IMG/VR virus record: IMGVR_UViG_3300027773_000012
Span: 1-44,052 of that record
Reading direction: 5' to 3' (one strand)
From: a virus
Length of the DNA stretch: 44,052 nucleotides
The notes below the pieces were generated by a model. The model worked only from the letters and a program-made list of their open reading frames with translations. It did no database searches and was not told where the DNA came from. Numbering within the stretch: the stretch's first letter is position 1; each line of letters opens with the position of its first letter. Of the stretch, positions 36,233 through 44,052 are shown piece by piece. The translations under genes and the position numbers were made by a program.

Positions 36233-38141
36233 CCGCGGCCCGTACCTCGAGGTCCAGCGCGCCGCGCTGCGCGAGCTCGGCCACAGCGACACGGACATCG
36301 ACCTCGCGGCGCTCGAACGCGAACTGGCCGACCTGCGGCTGTGGCGCCGCGCCCGGGAACGCGACCGCGCCGCGCTCGAGGAGATCGCCGACCGGGAGAA
36401 CGAGTTCGCGGCGCTGCTCGCGAACGCCGCCGGGTTCAACAAGCTGGTGCGCGACGACCCGGACGTGGACGGGTACCTGCTACGGCCGGACGGTAGCGAG
36501 CACACCAGCGAGAGTTTCGACCTCACGGACTGGCTGACCGAACGCCTCGCGCCGTTCGGCGGCCTCGACTCCCCGCTGCTGCGCCGGCCCGAGGGACGCC
36601 GGGCGCTGACCGAGTGCGACCCGCTGCTGTTCGCCCTCGTCTATCTGCCGCACCACCTCAAAACGGTGCTCCCTGGGCAGGTCGGCGAGGGCGTGTTCTC
36701 CTTCGCGGACTTCCACCTGGACGTGTGCCGGCGCGCCCGGCCCAGCGTGCAGCCCGTGCTGGAGGTGCGCGGACCCCGGGACTGCTACGTCGCCCCCCGT
36801 CACACCGGCAAAACCACCTGGCACTTCCTGCTGCTGGCCATGTGGGAGGCCGCGTTCCTGCACGAGAGCTTCATCGCCGCGTTCGCGGACTCCGCCACCC
36901 AGGCGGAGATCCACCTGATGAGCTTCCGCAACGAGCTGGAGAACAACGACCTGCTGCGCGAGGACTTCCCCGCGCTGTGCAAACCCGCGGTGAAACTGCG
37001 CGCCAGGGTCGACGACGCGGGCAACGTCCACGAGTCCGGGCGGGCGCTGAAAGACAACGAGGCGATGTACATCGCCTCCAGCGGATTCATCTTCGCCGCC
37101 CGCGGCGTGGACACTAAGACATTGGGATTGAAGGTCGAGGAGAAACGCCCCAGCAAGCTGCTGCTCGACGACGTGGAACCGGACGAATCCAACTACAGCC
37201 AGGAGCAGTGCGCCAAACGGCTGCGCTCCATCATCGACGCGATCCTGCCGCTGAACCTGCGCGCCCGCGTCGTGCTGGTCGGCACCGTGGTCATGCCCGG
37301 GTCGATCATCCACCAGCTCGTCGAGTCCGAGCGGTATCCGGAGGAGCAGGAGGACAATCCGGACACTGAGTGGATCGCCGAACAGGCCATCGCGGTGCAC
37401 TACTACGCGCCGATCATCGACACGTTCGACCCGGTCACCGGCGAGGCCGGGCAGCGTTCCATCTGGCCGGCGAAGTGGCCGCTGGAGTTCCTGCTCTCGA
37501 TCTGCACTACCCGCGACTTCCTGAAGAACTTCGCCAACGACCCGATGGGCAGCCAGGGCACGTACTGGACGCCGGAGGACTTCGGCACCAACCGCGTCTC
37601 AGCGGAGCTGCAGGCGCAGACCCTCGCCTCCATCACGCACCAGCTGCTCGCGATCGACCCGGCGGTGACCACGAAGAAGAAGAGCGACTACACCGCGTTC
37701 GTCGTCGTCGGGTACAGCGCGGTGACCCGGCGGTGCGTGGTGCGCGACGCGTGGGCGGTGCGGGTGCAGCCGGGCGCGGCGATGTGCGCGTTCATCACGC
37801 GAGTGCTGGCGCAGTACCCGCAGATCCGCGGCCTGGTGATCGAGTCGAATCAGGGCGGCGAGACGTGGCTCGCGATCCTCGGGGATCTCGGGTTGCCGAT
37901 CGAGACGGTGTGGCACAGCGAACCGAAGGAGGTGCGCGCCGCCCGACTGCTGGACAAGTACCAGCGCGGCGGCCGGTGCTTCCATGAACGGCCGCTGCGC
38001 GAGCTCGAGCAGAACATGGTGGTCTTCCCGCGCGGCCGCAACGACGACCTGGTAGACGGCGCCGGCACCGGGGTGGAGTGGTTCCTGGACCGACCGGCGC
38101 AGTCGCGGCGCGGCGGCGGGAAGAGCGTCGGGTACGTGTGA
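36210..38141 (+). CDS. Terminase large subunit
   Basis: 643 residues from ATG 36210. ATPase half: Walker A APRHTGKTT (195-203), Walker B LLLDD (about 317-321) followed by the catalytic Glu region VEPDES, and a coupling-like VVLVGTV. Nuclease half: AIDPAV with D483, VVVGYSAVTRRCVVRDAWAV, and VIESNQGGETWL, the RNase-H-like acidic residues. An N-terminal helical region of about 130 residues is longer than usual. It cuts concatemers and pumps DNA into the prohead. Confidence 0.9.
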   Translation: MSAASGPDRGPYLEVQRAALRELGHSDTDIDLAALERELADLRLWRRARERDRAALEEIADRENEFAALLANAAGFNKLVRDDPDVDGYLLRPDGSEHTSESFDLTDWLTERLAPFGGLDSPLLRRPEGRRALTECDPLLFALVYLPHHLKTVLPGQVGEGVFSFADFHLDVCRRARPSVQPVLEVRGPRDCYVAPRHTGKTTWHFLLLAMWEAAFLHESFIAAFADSATQAEIHLMSFRNELENNDLLREDFPALCKPAVKLRARVDDAGNVHESGRALKDNEAMYIASSGFIFAARGVDTKTLGLKVEEKRPSKLLLDDVEPDESNYSQEQCAKRLRSIIDAILPLNLRARVVLVGTVVMPGSIIHQLVESERYPEEQEDNPDTEWIAEQAIAVHYYAPIIDTFDPVTGEAGQRSIWPAKWPLEFLLSICTTRDFLKNFANDPMGSQGTYWTPEDFGTNRVSAELQAQTLASITHQLLAIDPAVTTKKKSDYTAFVVVGYSAVTRRCVVRDAWAVRVQPGAAMCAFITRVLAQYPQIRGLVIESNQGGETWLAILGDLGLPIETVWHSEPKEVRAARLLDKYQRGGRCFHERPLRELEQNMVVFPRGRNDDLVDGAGTGVEWFLDRPAQSRRGGGKSVGYV

Positions 38142-38191
38142 CAAGCCCTGAGCCTTACTATGTCCCCTAAATAGTGAGGGAGGCTCAGCAA

Positions 38192-39826
38192 ATGGCGCTC
38201 GCGTGGCCACCCACCCAGGCAGGGGCCGACCCGACCCGGTTCGTCGACGACCTCGACGAAGGCCTCAAAGCCATGGCGCACGCCGACCGCGCCTACCGCA
38301 AAGCCCAGGTCTACTACGAGGGCTCCTTCCCCGAGGTGTTCGCCTCCCCCCGCCTGCGCGCCGCGCTCGCCCGCACCGGCGTGGACTTCCGCCTGAACTT
38401 CGCCAAGACGCCCGTGGACGCGGTGGTCTCCCGCCTGAAGATCAACGCCATCACCTCGCCCCTGGACGGCGTGCAGGACACGATCGCGCAGATCTGGAAA
38501 GACAACCAGCTCGACCTGTTCGAGATCCTCTCCTTCCGGCGGGCCTGCGAGTTCGGGGACTCCTACCTGCTGGTGTGGCCCGACGCGAACATCCCCTCAG
38601 GGGTGCGGGTGTACCTGAACAACCCGCGCGTGATGCGGATCCTGTACGACGCCGAGAACGAGATCGAGAAACGCTTCGCGATCAAAATGTGGAAGGACGG
38701 CAACGCCCACAAGGCGTTCCTGTACTACGCGGACCGCATCGAGAAGTACATCACCGCCGACGGCAAGGACGGCTCGCAACGCGACGACTGGGGCGAATAC
38801 AGCGACCCGGAGGACGACGGCTGGCCGTTGGACAACCCCTTCGGCGAAGTACCGGTCTTCCATCTGCGCACCGATTTCCAGTATGGCGTCCCGGAGCACT
38901 CCGGGGCGTACGGGCCGCAGAACCTCGTGCACAAGCTGGTGATGGGACACGCCGCAGGCATCGACTACCACGCGCTGCCGCAGCGCTGGGCGCTGACCGA
39001 GACCGGCACGAACGCCAATGACTTCGCGGTGGGCGACGAGGACGAATACGCCTACTCGCTCGATACCGGAGCTACCGGCAACGCCGATGACGGGCGGGCG
39101 CAACTGCGCTCCGAACCCGGGTCGGTGTGGTTCCTGGAGAACATCAAGGCACTGGGTGAGTTCGGGACCGGTGACCCGTCGGTGTTCATCGCGCCGATGG
39201 AGTTCTACGTGCGCGCCATGGCGCAGATCACCACCACCCCGATCCACTACTTCGACACCATCGGGCAGACCCCGTCCGGTGAATCGCTGCGCACCATGGA
39301 AGCGCCGTTCGTGGAGAAGGTCGAAAACCGGCAGCTGCTGTTCGGCGGGGCGTGGCGCGACGCGATGGATTTCGCGCTCAAATGCCTCGGGGTCGATCAG
39401 GCGCAGATCGACGTGCACTGGAACCCGTGCTCGTCCGTGTCCGACATGCAGGCGTGGCAGACCGCGAAGATGAAGAACGACCTCGGTGTGCCGGCCAAGC
39501 AGCTGCTGTTGGAGGCCGGGTACAGCGAGGAGCAGGTCGACGCGTGGCTGGCCGAGGGCGCTCAGTCCCTCGCGCAGCAGATCGAGACCCTCAACGCGCT
39601 CGGCCTCGCGGCGCAGGGCCTGGCGGTCGCGGTTCAGCTAGGCGTGGTGGACGAGGCCGGGGTCAAGGCGCTGCTCGCGCACATGCTGCCGCAGATGCTC
39701 GGCATGGGCCCGGACGGCGAGCCGATGCCGCTCGGGTCGGCGGGCAAGGTCCCGGCGCTGACCGGGTCCGGCAGCATCGAAGACACGCAGGGCGTGGAGA
39801 CCGCCGGTGACGGCGGCGATCAGTGA
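38192..39826 (+). CDS. Portal protein
   Basis: 544 residues from ATG 38192, with AGGGAGG eight bases upstream; a GTG at 38174 is inside that ribosome site and is rejected. Family-type blocks: VVSRLKINAITSPLDGVQDT, FEILSFRRACEFGDSYLLVW, NPRVMRILYDAENEIEKRFA, NLVHKLVMGHAAGIDYHALP and TPIHYFDTIGQTPSGESLRT. The last (near residue 365) is the conserved portal segment. Twelve copies would form the head vertex channel. Ends with an overlap into the MuF gene. Confidence 0.85.
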   Translation: MALAWPPTQAGADPTRFVDDLDEGLKAMAHADRAYRKAQVYYEGSFPEVFASPRLRAALARTGVDFRLNFAKTPVDAVVSRLKINAITSPLDGVQDTIAQIWKDNQLDLFEILSFRRACEFGDSYLLVWPDANIPSGVRVYLNNPRVMRILYDAENEIEKRFAIKMWKDGNAHKAFLYYADRIEKYITADGKDGSQRDDWGEYSDPEDDGWPLDNPFGEVPVFHLRTDFQYGVPEHSGAYGPQNLVHKLVMGHAAGIDYHALPQRWALTETGTNANDFAVGDEDEYAYSLDTGATGNADDGRAQLRSEPGSVWFLENIKALGEFGTGDPSVFIAPMEFYVRAMAQITTTPIHYFDTIGQTPSGESLRTMEAPFVEKVENRQLLFGGAWRDAMDFALKCLGVDQAQIDVHWNPCSSVSDMQAWQTAKMKNDLGVPAKQLLLEAGYSEEQVDAWLAEGAQSLAQQIETLNALGLAAQGLAVAVQLGVVDEAGVKALLAHMLPQMLGMGPDGEPMPLGSAGKVPALTGSGSIEDTQGVETAGDGGDQ

Positions 39827-40866
39827 GCTCCCCCACGCTCGAGCAGCAGCCTGTCTCGGCGCAGACCGCGCAGTCGTGGGAGCACGCCGATCAGGTCGCC
39901 GCTTTCTCGGCCACGGCCGCCGCGCAGCTGACCGGCCGCGCCCCCGAGATGCTCAAGGCGCTGCTCGCGGCCGCGCTGGTGAAGTGGAGCGCGGAGGGCC
40001 TGGAGCACGCCGGTGACGGCCTGGTCGCGATGACGCGGCTGTTCGACTTCCGCACCTGGTTCGCGGCCCGGCTCGCCGAGATCGGGGCGGCGCTGCCGGA
40101 TCCGCAGCGCCTGATCCCCGCGCTGGAGCAGGCGGTCGAGCTGGGGGCGCGCCAGGCGGTCGCCGAGGCCGGGGCGGACATGCCGCCGCGTACCGCGCTG
40201 ACGCTGGATCAAGGTTCGCTCGGTGAGCTGGCGTCGCTACGTTCGAAGCGGCAGAAGCTCGCGCAGGACGCGCAGGCCATGGCGGCCCAGGCCCGTACCC
40301 GCGCCCAGGTGCAGGCCGCGTTCGCGGTGGCGCAGCGGCAGGTGACGGTGACGCGCGGCACGGTCGAGGATCTGGTGCACGAGGCGGCGCATTCCGGGAT
40401 CGATCAGGTCGCGCTCGCCGGGGGCTGGCAGGAGATCTGGATCGGCGAGCGCAACGCGTGTGCGCGCTGCCAGAGCTTTCAGGGCGCGATCGCGGATGCG
40501 CCGGATTTCCTGTTCCGTCCGGTGCTGCTGGGCGCGTGGCTGCGCCCGGAGGATCACATGGGCGTGACGATCGATCTGCATCCGCACGGCCGGTGCCGCG
40601 GGCGGCTGGTGCGCGCGCAGCAGGCGCGGGTGAGCAGCCTGATGGACCCCGGGTCGCTGGCCAGCGTGCTGCGGCGGGAGGCGCGCCGTTCGATCGTGCT
40701 CGGGCTGGCGTTGCCGTCCGAGTCGCAGGCGCTGCGCAAACGCGCGGCGCAGGAGCTGCTGGACCGGCGCGGTGGCGCGGGTCTGCCGAAGACGGTTGAG
40801 CAGCGGGCCCGGCAGCGTATCAAGGCGGGCGAGTTCCGCACGCGTGTCGATGTCACAGCGAGATAG
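39823..40866 (+). CDS. MuF-like minor head protein
   Basis: 347 residues from GTG 39823, overlapping the portal stop (GTGA). Long helical N-terminal half (AQLTGRAPEMLKALLAAALV, then LEQAVELGARQAVAEAGAD). From about residue 200 the MuF/SPP1 gp7-type C-terminal domain: EIWIGERNACARCQSFQGAI and HPHGRCRGRLVRAQQA, where the cysteines/histidines are conserved. Members are injected or act in head assembly. No fused toxin domain is visible. Confidence 0.8.
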   Translation: MSSPTLEQQPVSAQTAQSWEHADQVAAFSATAAAQLTGRAPEMLKALLAAALVKWSAEGLEHAGDGLVAMTRLFDFRTWFAARLAEIGAALPDPQRLIPALEQAVELGARQAVAEAGADMPPRTALTLDQGSLGELASLRSKRQKLAQDAQAMAAQARTRAQVQAAFAVAQRQVTVTRGTVEDLVHEAAHSGIDQVALAGGWQEIWIGERNACARCQSFQGAIADAPDFLFRPVLLGAWLRPEDHMGVTIDLHPHGRCRGRLVRAQQARVSSLMDPGSLASVLRREARRSIVLGLALPSESQALRKRAAQELLDRRGGAGLPKTVEQRARQRIKAGEFRTRVDVTAR

Positions 40867-40880
40867 AAAGCAGTCCCCTC

Positions 40881-41750
40881 ATGAGTGATGTGTTGGTGCT
40901 CGGTTACCGGGCGGATGGTCGTGCGGTGCATTGGATCCGCGGCGGCGCGGAAGGCGACGGCGGCGCCGCGGCGGGTGACGGGAACGCCGGGGCGGGCGCG
41001 GGCGACGGGAACCCCGCCGGCAGCGGTGGCGCGTCCGGACAGGCAGGACAAGGCGCCCAGAGCGGCAGCGGAGCGCAGCGCGCCGGCGCGGGCGACGGCG
41101 AGGAGATCGAGTACAACGAGGAGAACTTCAAGAAGCTGATCGACGACCTGAACCGCGAGCGCACCGAACGCGCCGAGCTAGAGGCGAAGCACCAGCAGGA
41201 GAAGCACTCCCTCTCCAGCGAGGCGAAGAAGTACCGGCTGCGGGCGCGGTCGCTCGCTGACATGCTCGGCGACGAGGCCACGGGTAAGCCCGGGCCGAAG
41301 GCTGCGGCGAAGGGCGCCCAGGGCCAGCAGCAGGATGCGGGGCCGGATCCGGAGGTGGCGCGGCTCGCCGCGCAGCTGGAGGAGACACGGGCGCGCATGC
41401 TTGCCTCGGAGGCGCAGGCGGAGCTGCTGCGCGCGGAGGCGAACCCGAAGCATGTGCAGCGGCTCGCGCGGATGCTGGATCTGAACGCGGACGGCCGGGA
41501 GGATGTGGCGTCGCTCGCGGAGCAGATCGCGGAGCTGAAGGCGGATATGCCGGAGCTGTTCGGCACCCCCGCCGCAGCGACGGCCGGAGCGGGCAACGGC
41601 GCCGGGACGGGCGCACGGGTGCTGCGCGCCGCCCCGGCCGTGGCCGGGAGAGGCGCCGCAGGCCGGGGCGGCAACGAGGCGGCTCAACCGCCCAAGAGCG
41701 CCAACATCCTGGCTGATCGGCTGCTCGGCCGGAGCGAACCGTCCGTTTAG
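40881..41750 (+). CDS. Scaffold protein
   Basis: 289 residues from ATG 40881. The N-terminus LVLGYRADGRAVHWIRGGAE resembles that of the major capsid protein. A Gly/Ala-rich linker (30-70), a long charged coiled coil (LIDDLNRERTERAELEAKHQ, EKHSLSSEAKKYRLRARSLA), a second coiled coil (EVARLAAQLEETRARMLASE) and a flexible Gly/Ala tail follow. Composition and position between MuF and capsid identify a scaffold. No protease is present. Confidence 0.8.
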   Translation: MSDVLVLGYRADGRAVHWIRGGAEGDGGAAAGDGNAGAGAGDGNPAGSGGASGQAGQGAQSGSGAQRAGAGDGEEIEYNEENFKKLIDDLNRERTERAELEAKHQQEKHSLSSEAKKYRLRARSLADMLGDEATGKPGPKAAAKGAQGQQQDAGPDPEVARLAAQLEETRARMLASEAQAELLRAEANPKHVQRLARMLDLNADGREDVASLAEQIAELKADMPELFGTPAAATAGAGNGAGTGARVLRAAPAVAGRGAAGRGGNEAAQPPKSANILADRLLGRSEPSV

Positions 41751-42031
41751 GCCGCCAGCCGCGCCATCACCGCACTGATCGCGGCATCCACCGAGGCAAT
41801 CACGCGTCCCGCGCCACAGGTGCATCCCGTGGCGCGCGGACCCAACTCGTCTGCCTCGCCGTCCGGATCCTCGTCCAGCCCTACCGCGCCGCACAGGTCG
41901 TGATGCACCGCGGTGCGCGCATCCACGAGATCGCGCCACTCCTGCGCGAGACCCGGCGGCAGAACCTCCACGCCACATGTGTACCGTGCCGCGCCGACAC
42001 GCGCGAGAGGTGCGCTTGCCCACGCAGCCAT
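41747..42031 (-). CDS. Leftward inserted gene inside the head operon, 94 aa
   Basis: ATG 42031, leftward, between scaffold and capsid genes, its stop overlapping the scaffold stop. Helical N-terminal half (PPGLAQEWRDLVDARTAVHH), then DLCGAVGLDEDPDG, and CTCGAGRVIASVDAAISAVM, with three cysteines that may bind a metal. High third-position GC on this strand supports it. Probably a moron-like accessory gene. The 42032-42279 gap contains a hairpin AAGCCC/GGGCTT (42100-42114) that may be a terminator and probably a promoter. Confidence 0.55.
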   Translation of the reverse strand: MAAWASAPLARVGAARYTCGVEVLPPGLAQEWRDLVDARTAVHHDLCGAVGLDEDPDGEADELGPRATGCTCGAGRVIASVDAAISAVMARLAA

Positions 42032-42279
42032 ATGTGGCGCAAACTGTGAGGCAGCATCAGGATCAAGCCAGGTCGCTCCCGGCGATCCCGGTGCTTTCGA
42101 AGCCCTGAGGGCTTTCGCACGACCCGTACGCGGCCGAGCCGCACCCGCAGAAAACTCCCACCGCAGCGCACGGCGCCCTGTGGCGCGCCCCGTACGCCAG
42201 CACCGGGACTTACTCCTGTGACGGCTTCCTGCCCCTGTGCCCACATCCGGGGGCGGCTTCGGAAAGCGATGCCCTCAAG

Positions 42280-43305
42280 ATGCGTATCCTCCTGCCCGGC
42301 GCGGTGCTGGGCTACCGCAGCAACGGCGCCCCCATCGTCCTGATCGCAGGTGGCGCGACCGACAACTTCGACTCCTGGATCCCCGTCGAGTACTCCGCGG
42401 ACGTGATCCAGAAGGTGAAGCAGACCTCTGCCGTCGAGGCGTACGGCCAGGAGGTCATGATGTCCACCAACAGCCGCAGCACGCCGCGCGACTCGGGTGC
42501 GGACATCGACCACACCGCCAAGGGCGGCTCGTACAACGAGGACACCAACACCAACGACCAGGTCACGCTCACCGCCCAGAAGTTCACCCGGGCGTTCCGC
42601 ATCGCGGAAGAGGACCTGAATGACTCCCTGGCGAACGTGATCAACTCCAAGCAGAACGCGTGGGGTACCGCGTACGCGAAGAAGTTCGACAACGCGTGCC
42701 TCGGCGTCACCGCGAGCAAGACCACGACCGGCATGGCGTACGACTCGCTGTACTACCTGCTCACGCAGAACGACACCGCGACCGGGTACACCGCGAACAG
42801 CAACATCACCAACTCGGCCGCGTCGCCGTCGTACGCGGAGTACAACACCTCCCTGGGCCTGTACGAGGCCGGCGACTACTTCGACGAGGGCGAAACCCTC
42901 GTGATTGCGCACCCCGACTTCAAGCAGTCCCTGCGCGGCGTGCTCGACTCGCAGAACCGCCCGATCTTCCAGGAGTCCACCGTCGGGTTCCCCGGCGGCG
43001 GCCAGGGCGCCACCCCCGCGCGGATCTTCGGCTACCCGATCAAGTGGAGCCTCGGTGCGCGCCTGTCGGCGACCCCGACGGCCAAGCCCACCGGCCACCC
43101 GATCATGGTGTTCTGCAACCCCATGTACATGCTCGTCGGCAAGCGCATCACCAACCCGACGAACCCTCAGGGCACCCCGGAATTCCAGGTCATCCCGCCC
43201 AACATCAGCTTGTCGGACGAGGCGGTGCTCAAGGGCCGCGCCCGTCGCGCATTCGCCCCGGGCGTCGAGCAGGCGTTCTCCATCCTCGTCGACACCAGCC
43301 GCTGA
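42280..43305 (+). CDS. Major capsid protein, HK97-fold
   Basis: 341 residues from ATG 42280. The N-arm contains AVLGYRSNGAPIVLIAGGAT, then an E-loop/spine region (EYSADVIQKVKQTSAVEAYG), RAFRIAEEDLNDSLANVINS, LYEAGDYFDEGETLVIAHPD, and a C-terminal P-domain block ITNPTNPQGTPEFQVIPPNI and LKGRARRAFAPGVEQAFSIL. No N-terminal cleavage domain of about 100 residues, so an uncleaved or scaffold-dependent HK97-like capsid is likely. Its ribosome site is weak (GGAAAG about 13 bases upstream). Confidence 0.85.
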   Translation: MRILLPGAVLGYRSNGAPIVLIAGGATDNFDSWIPVEYSADVIQKVKQTSAVEAYGQEVMMSTNSRSTPRDSGADIDHTAKGGSYNEDTNTNDQVTLTAQKFTRAFRIAEEDLNDSLANVINSKQNAWGTAYAKKFDNACLGVTASKTTTGMAYDSLYYLLTQNDTATGYTANSNITNSAASPSYAEYNTSLGLYEAGDYFDEGETLVIAHPDFKQSLRGVLDSQNRPIFQESTVGFPGGGQGATPARIFGYPIKWSLGARLSATPTAKPTGHPIMVFCNPMYMLVGKRITNPTNPQGTPEFQVIPPNISLSDEAVLKGRARRAFAPGVEQAFSILVDTSR

Positions 43306-43354
43306 AGCGCGGCCTGATCAGCTTTCTGCGACTCCCGGAAGGACTCAATCGATC

Positions 43355-43795
43355 ATGCCTACAGCGGGTGGCACCGGCGACCGCAACGAGATCAAGGACC
43401 AGTTCGGCAACGTCGACGACTACGTCAGCTCCAGCGGCGAGCTCGTCGCCCAGTACGGGCTCTCGCTCGGCGGCGCGGCCGGCCGGTTCGCAATCGGCTC
43501 CGGCGCGACCGCCACGATGCCGTCCACCGCGTCGGTCGCCTACACCAGCGCGACCGTCGCCACCGGCGGCGTGACGATCACGCTGCCGAACGCGAACGCG
43601 GTCACCCCAGGCCGTCTGTTCATCGTCAAGGACGAGAACGGCACCGCGACCGGCACCAACGTCATCAAGGTCGTCACCGGCACCGGCGGCGGCGCGATCG
43701 ACGGATCGGCGCAGGGCACCGCCGTGACCGTCGTGAACGCCGCGTACGGGTCGGCGCGGCTCTACAGCGACGGGACGAACTGGCACCAGTGCTAG
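43355..43795 (+). CDS. Head fibre/decoration-like protein, 146 aa
   Basis: ATG 43355 with GGAAGGA ten bases upstream. After a short N-terminal segment (NEIKDQFGNVDDYVSSSGEL) the sequence is beta-rich: VTITLPNANAVTPGRLFIVK, DENGTATGTNVIKVVTGTGG, then AAYGSARLYSDGTNWHQC. This ITLP...GRxxxVKDExGTA...I...AYGSxxLYSDGTNW pattern is widespread in phage fibre and decoration proteins as a trimeric beta fold. Placement after the capsid gene favours a head decoration role. Confidence 0.7.
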   Translation: MPTAGGTGDRNEIKDQFGNVDDYVSSSGELVAQYGLSLGGAAGRFAIGSGATATMPSTASVAYTSATVATGGVTITLPNANAVTPGRLFIVKDENGTATGTNVIKVVTGTGGGAIDGSAQGTAVTVVNAAYGSARLYSDGTNWHQC

Positions 43796-43883
43796 CGGGC
43801 TGATCCGGTGCCCGGGCGGATTCCGAGGGGACTGCCGCCCGGGCGCCACCGCACCCAAAGGCCTTCGAGCAGGGAGCAGCGTG

Positions 43884-44052
43884 ATGAGTGACGAGCAGGC
43901 CACCGGCTCGGAGCAGCAGCCGGCGCAGGAGCAGGGCGACCAGTCGCTGGCGCAGCCGGTCGCAGACCCGGCCGCGCCACCGTCCGCGACGGAAGCCGAG
44001 GCGCAGTCCGCCGAGCCGTCGGTGGAGACCGGCAGCGCGACTGCGGAGGACA
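43884..44052 (+). CDS. N-terminal part of an acidic low-complexity protein
   Basis: ATG 43884 (GTG 43881 adjacent) with AGGGAG eleven bases upstream; runs off the window after 56 codons. The visible part (MSDEQATGSEQQPAQEQGDQ ... EAEAQSAEPSVETGSATAED) is Gln/Glu/Ala-rich and disordered. In this position a head-tail connector or a tail-assembly chaperone often follows, but nothing decides it. 85 bases without a gene precede it. Confidence 0.6.
   Translation, partial: MSDEQATGSEQQPAQEQGDQSLAQPVADPAAPPSATEAEAQSAEPSVETGSATAED

Noticed and set aside
38174-38191. GTG 38174 as portal start
   Set aside because: It lies inside the AGGGAGG ribosome site of the better ATG at 38192.
1-44052. Amber codon reassigned in this phage
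   Set aside because: TAG ends several well-defined genes (repressor, integrase, scaffold, membrane protein), so it is used as an ordinary stop.
1-44052. CRISPR arrays, insertion sequences or rRNA genes
   Set aside because: No regularly spaced repeat arrays, transposase motifs, terminal inverted repeats with target duplications, or rRNA sequence were seen.

Overview
The window is a temperate bacteriophage genome segment, probably a siphovirus of a high-GC actinobacterium (Streptomyces-like order). Support: high GC with strongly GC-biased third codon positions, many GTG starts, very tight ATGA/GTGA gene overlaps, a WhiB-family regulator, LuxR-type and STAS/PP2C regulators, a DUF6879-type protein, and an attP core that matches the 3' end of a tRNA (consistent with tRNA-Leu). 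Because attP lies between the integrase and the terminase genes and no complete tRNA is present there, this looks like free, circularised or permuted phage DNA rather than an integrated prophage. The host species cannot be fixed from the sequence.

Layout. 1-5103: short, mostly rightward, mostly unknown accessory genes, including a MazG-like/zinc-finger fusion, with a leftward pair at the left edge (DUF6879-like and its partner). 5104-5230: a tRNA-like stem set between convergent genes. 5240-13282: a leftward operon of about 20 small genes that includes a DUF1643 protein, an XRE-type regulator, a STAS-domain anti-sigma antagonist and a PP2C phosphatase. 13400-13654: a divergent HTH gene. 13660-20118: a leftward operon with three tiny membrane proteins, two LuxR-type HTH proteins, two DNA adenine methyltransferases, a WhiB protein, DUF4326, a DnaC-like helicase loader and a replication initiator that carries iteron-like repeats inside its gene (candidate origin). 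20252-20515: a lone Phd/YefM-like antitoxin. 20524-32157: a leftward early operon with an OmpR-type winged helix fused to zinc modules, a HAD-zinc ribbon protein, RusA resolvase, DUF5131, DnaQ-like exonuclease, ERF-like annealing protein and YqaJ-like exonuclease.

32158-33902 is the immunity region: operator-like repeats, a strong leftward promoter, a rightward repressor candidate, a perfect-palindrome terminator and a multi-pass membrane protein. 33899-35485 holds the tyrosine integrase and attP. 35660 to the right edge is the rightward head module: small and large terminase, portal, MuF-like protein, scaffold, a leftward inserted gene, major capsid, a head-fibre/decoration-like protein and a truncated acidic protein.

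How it fits together: the operators probably switch between lysogeny and leftward early transcription; ERF, YqaJ, RusA and DnaQ form a recombination set; the initiator and loader start replication at the embedded iterons; and STAS, PP2C, WhiB, LuxR and OmpR-type proteins suggest that the phage rewires host sigma-factor or developmental regulation. That last point is inference.
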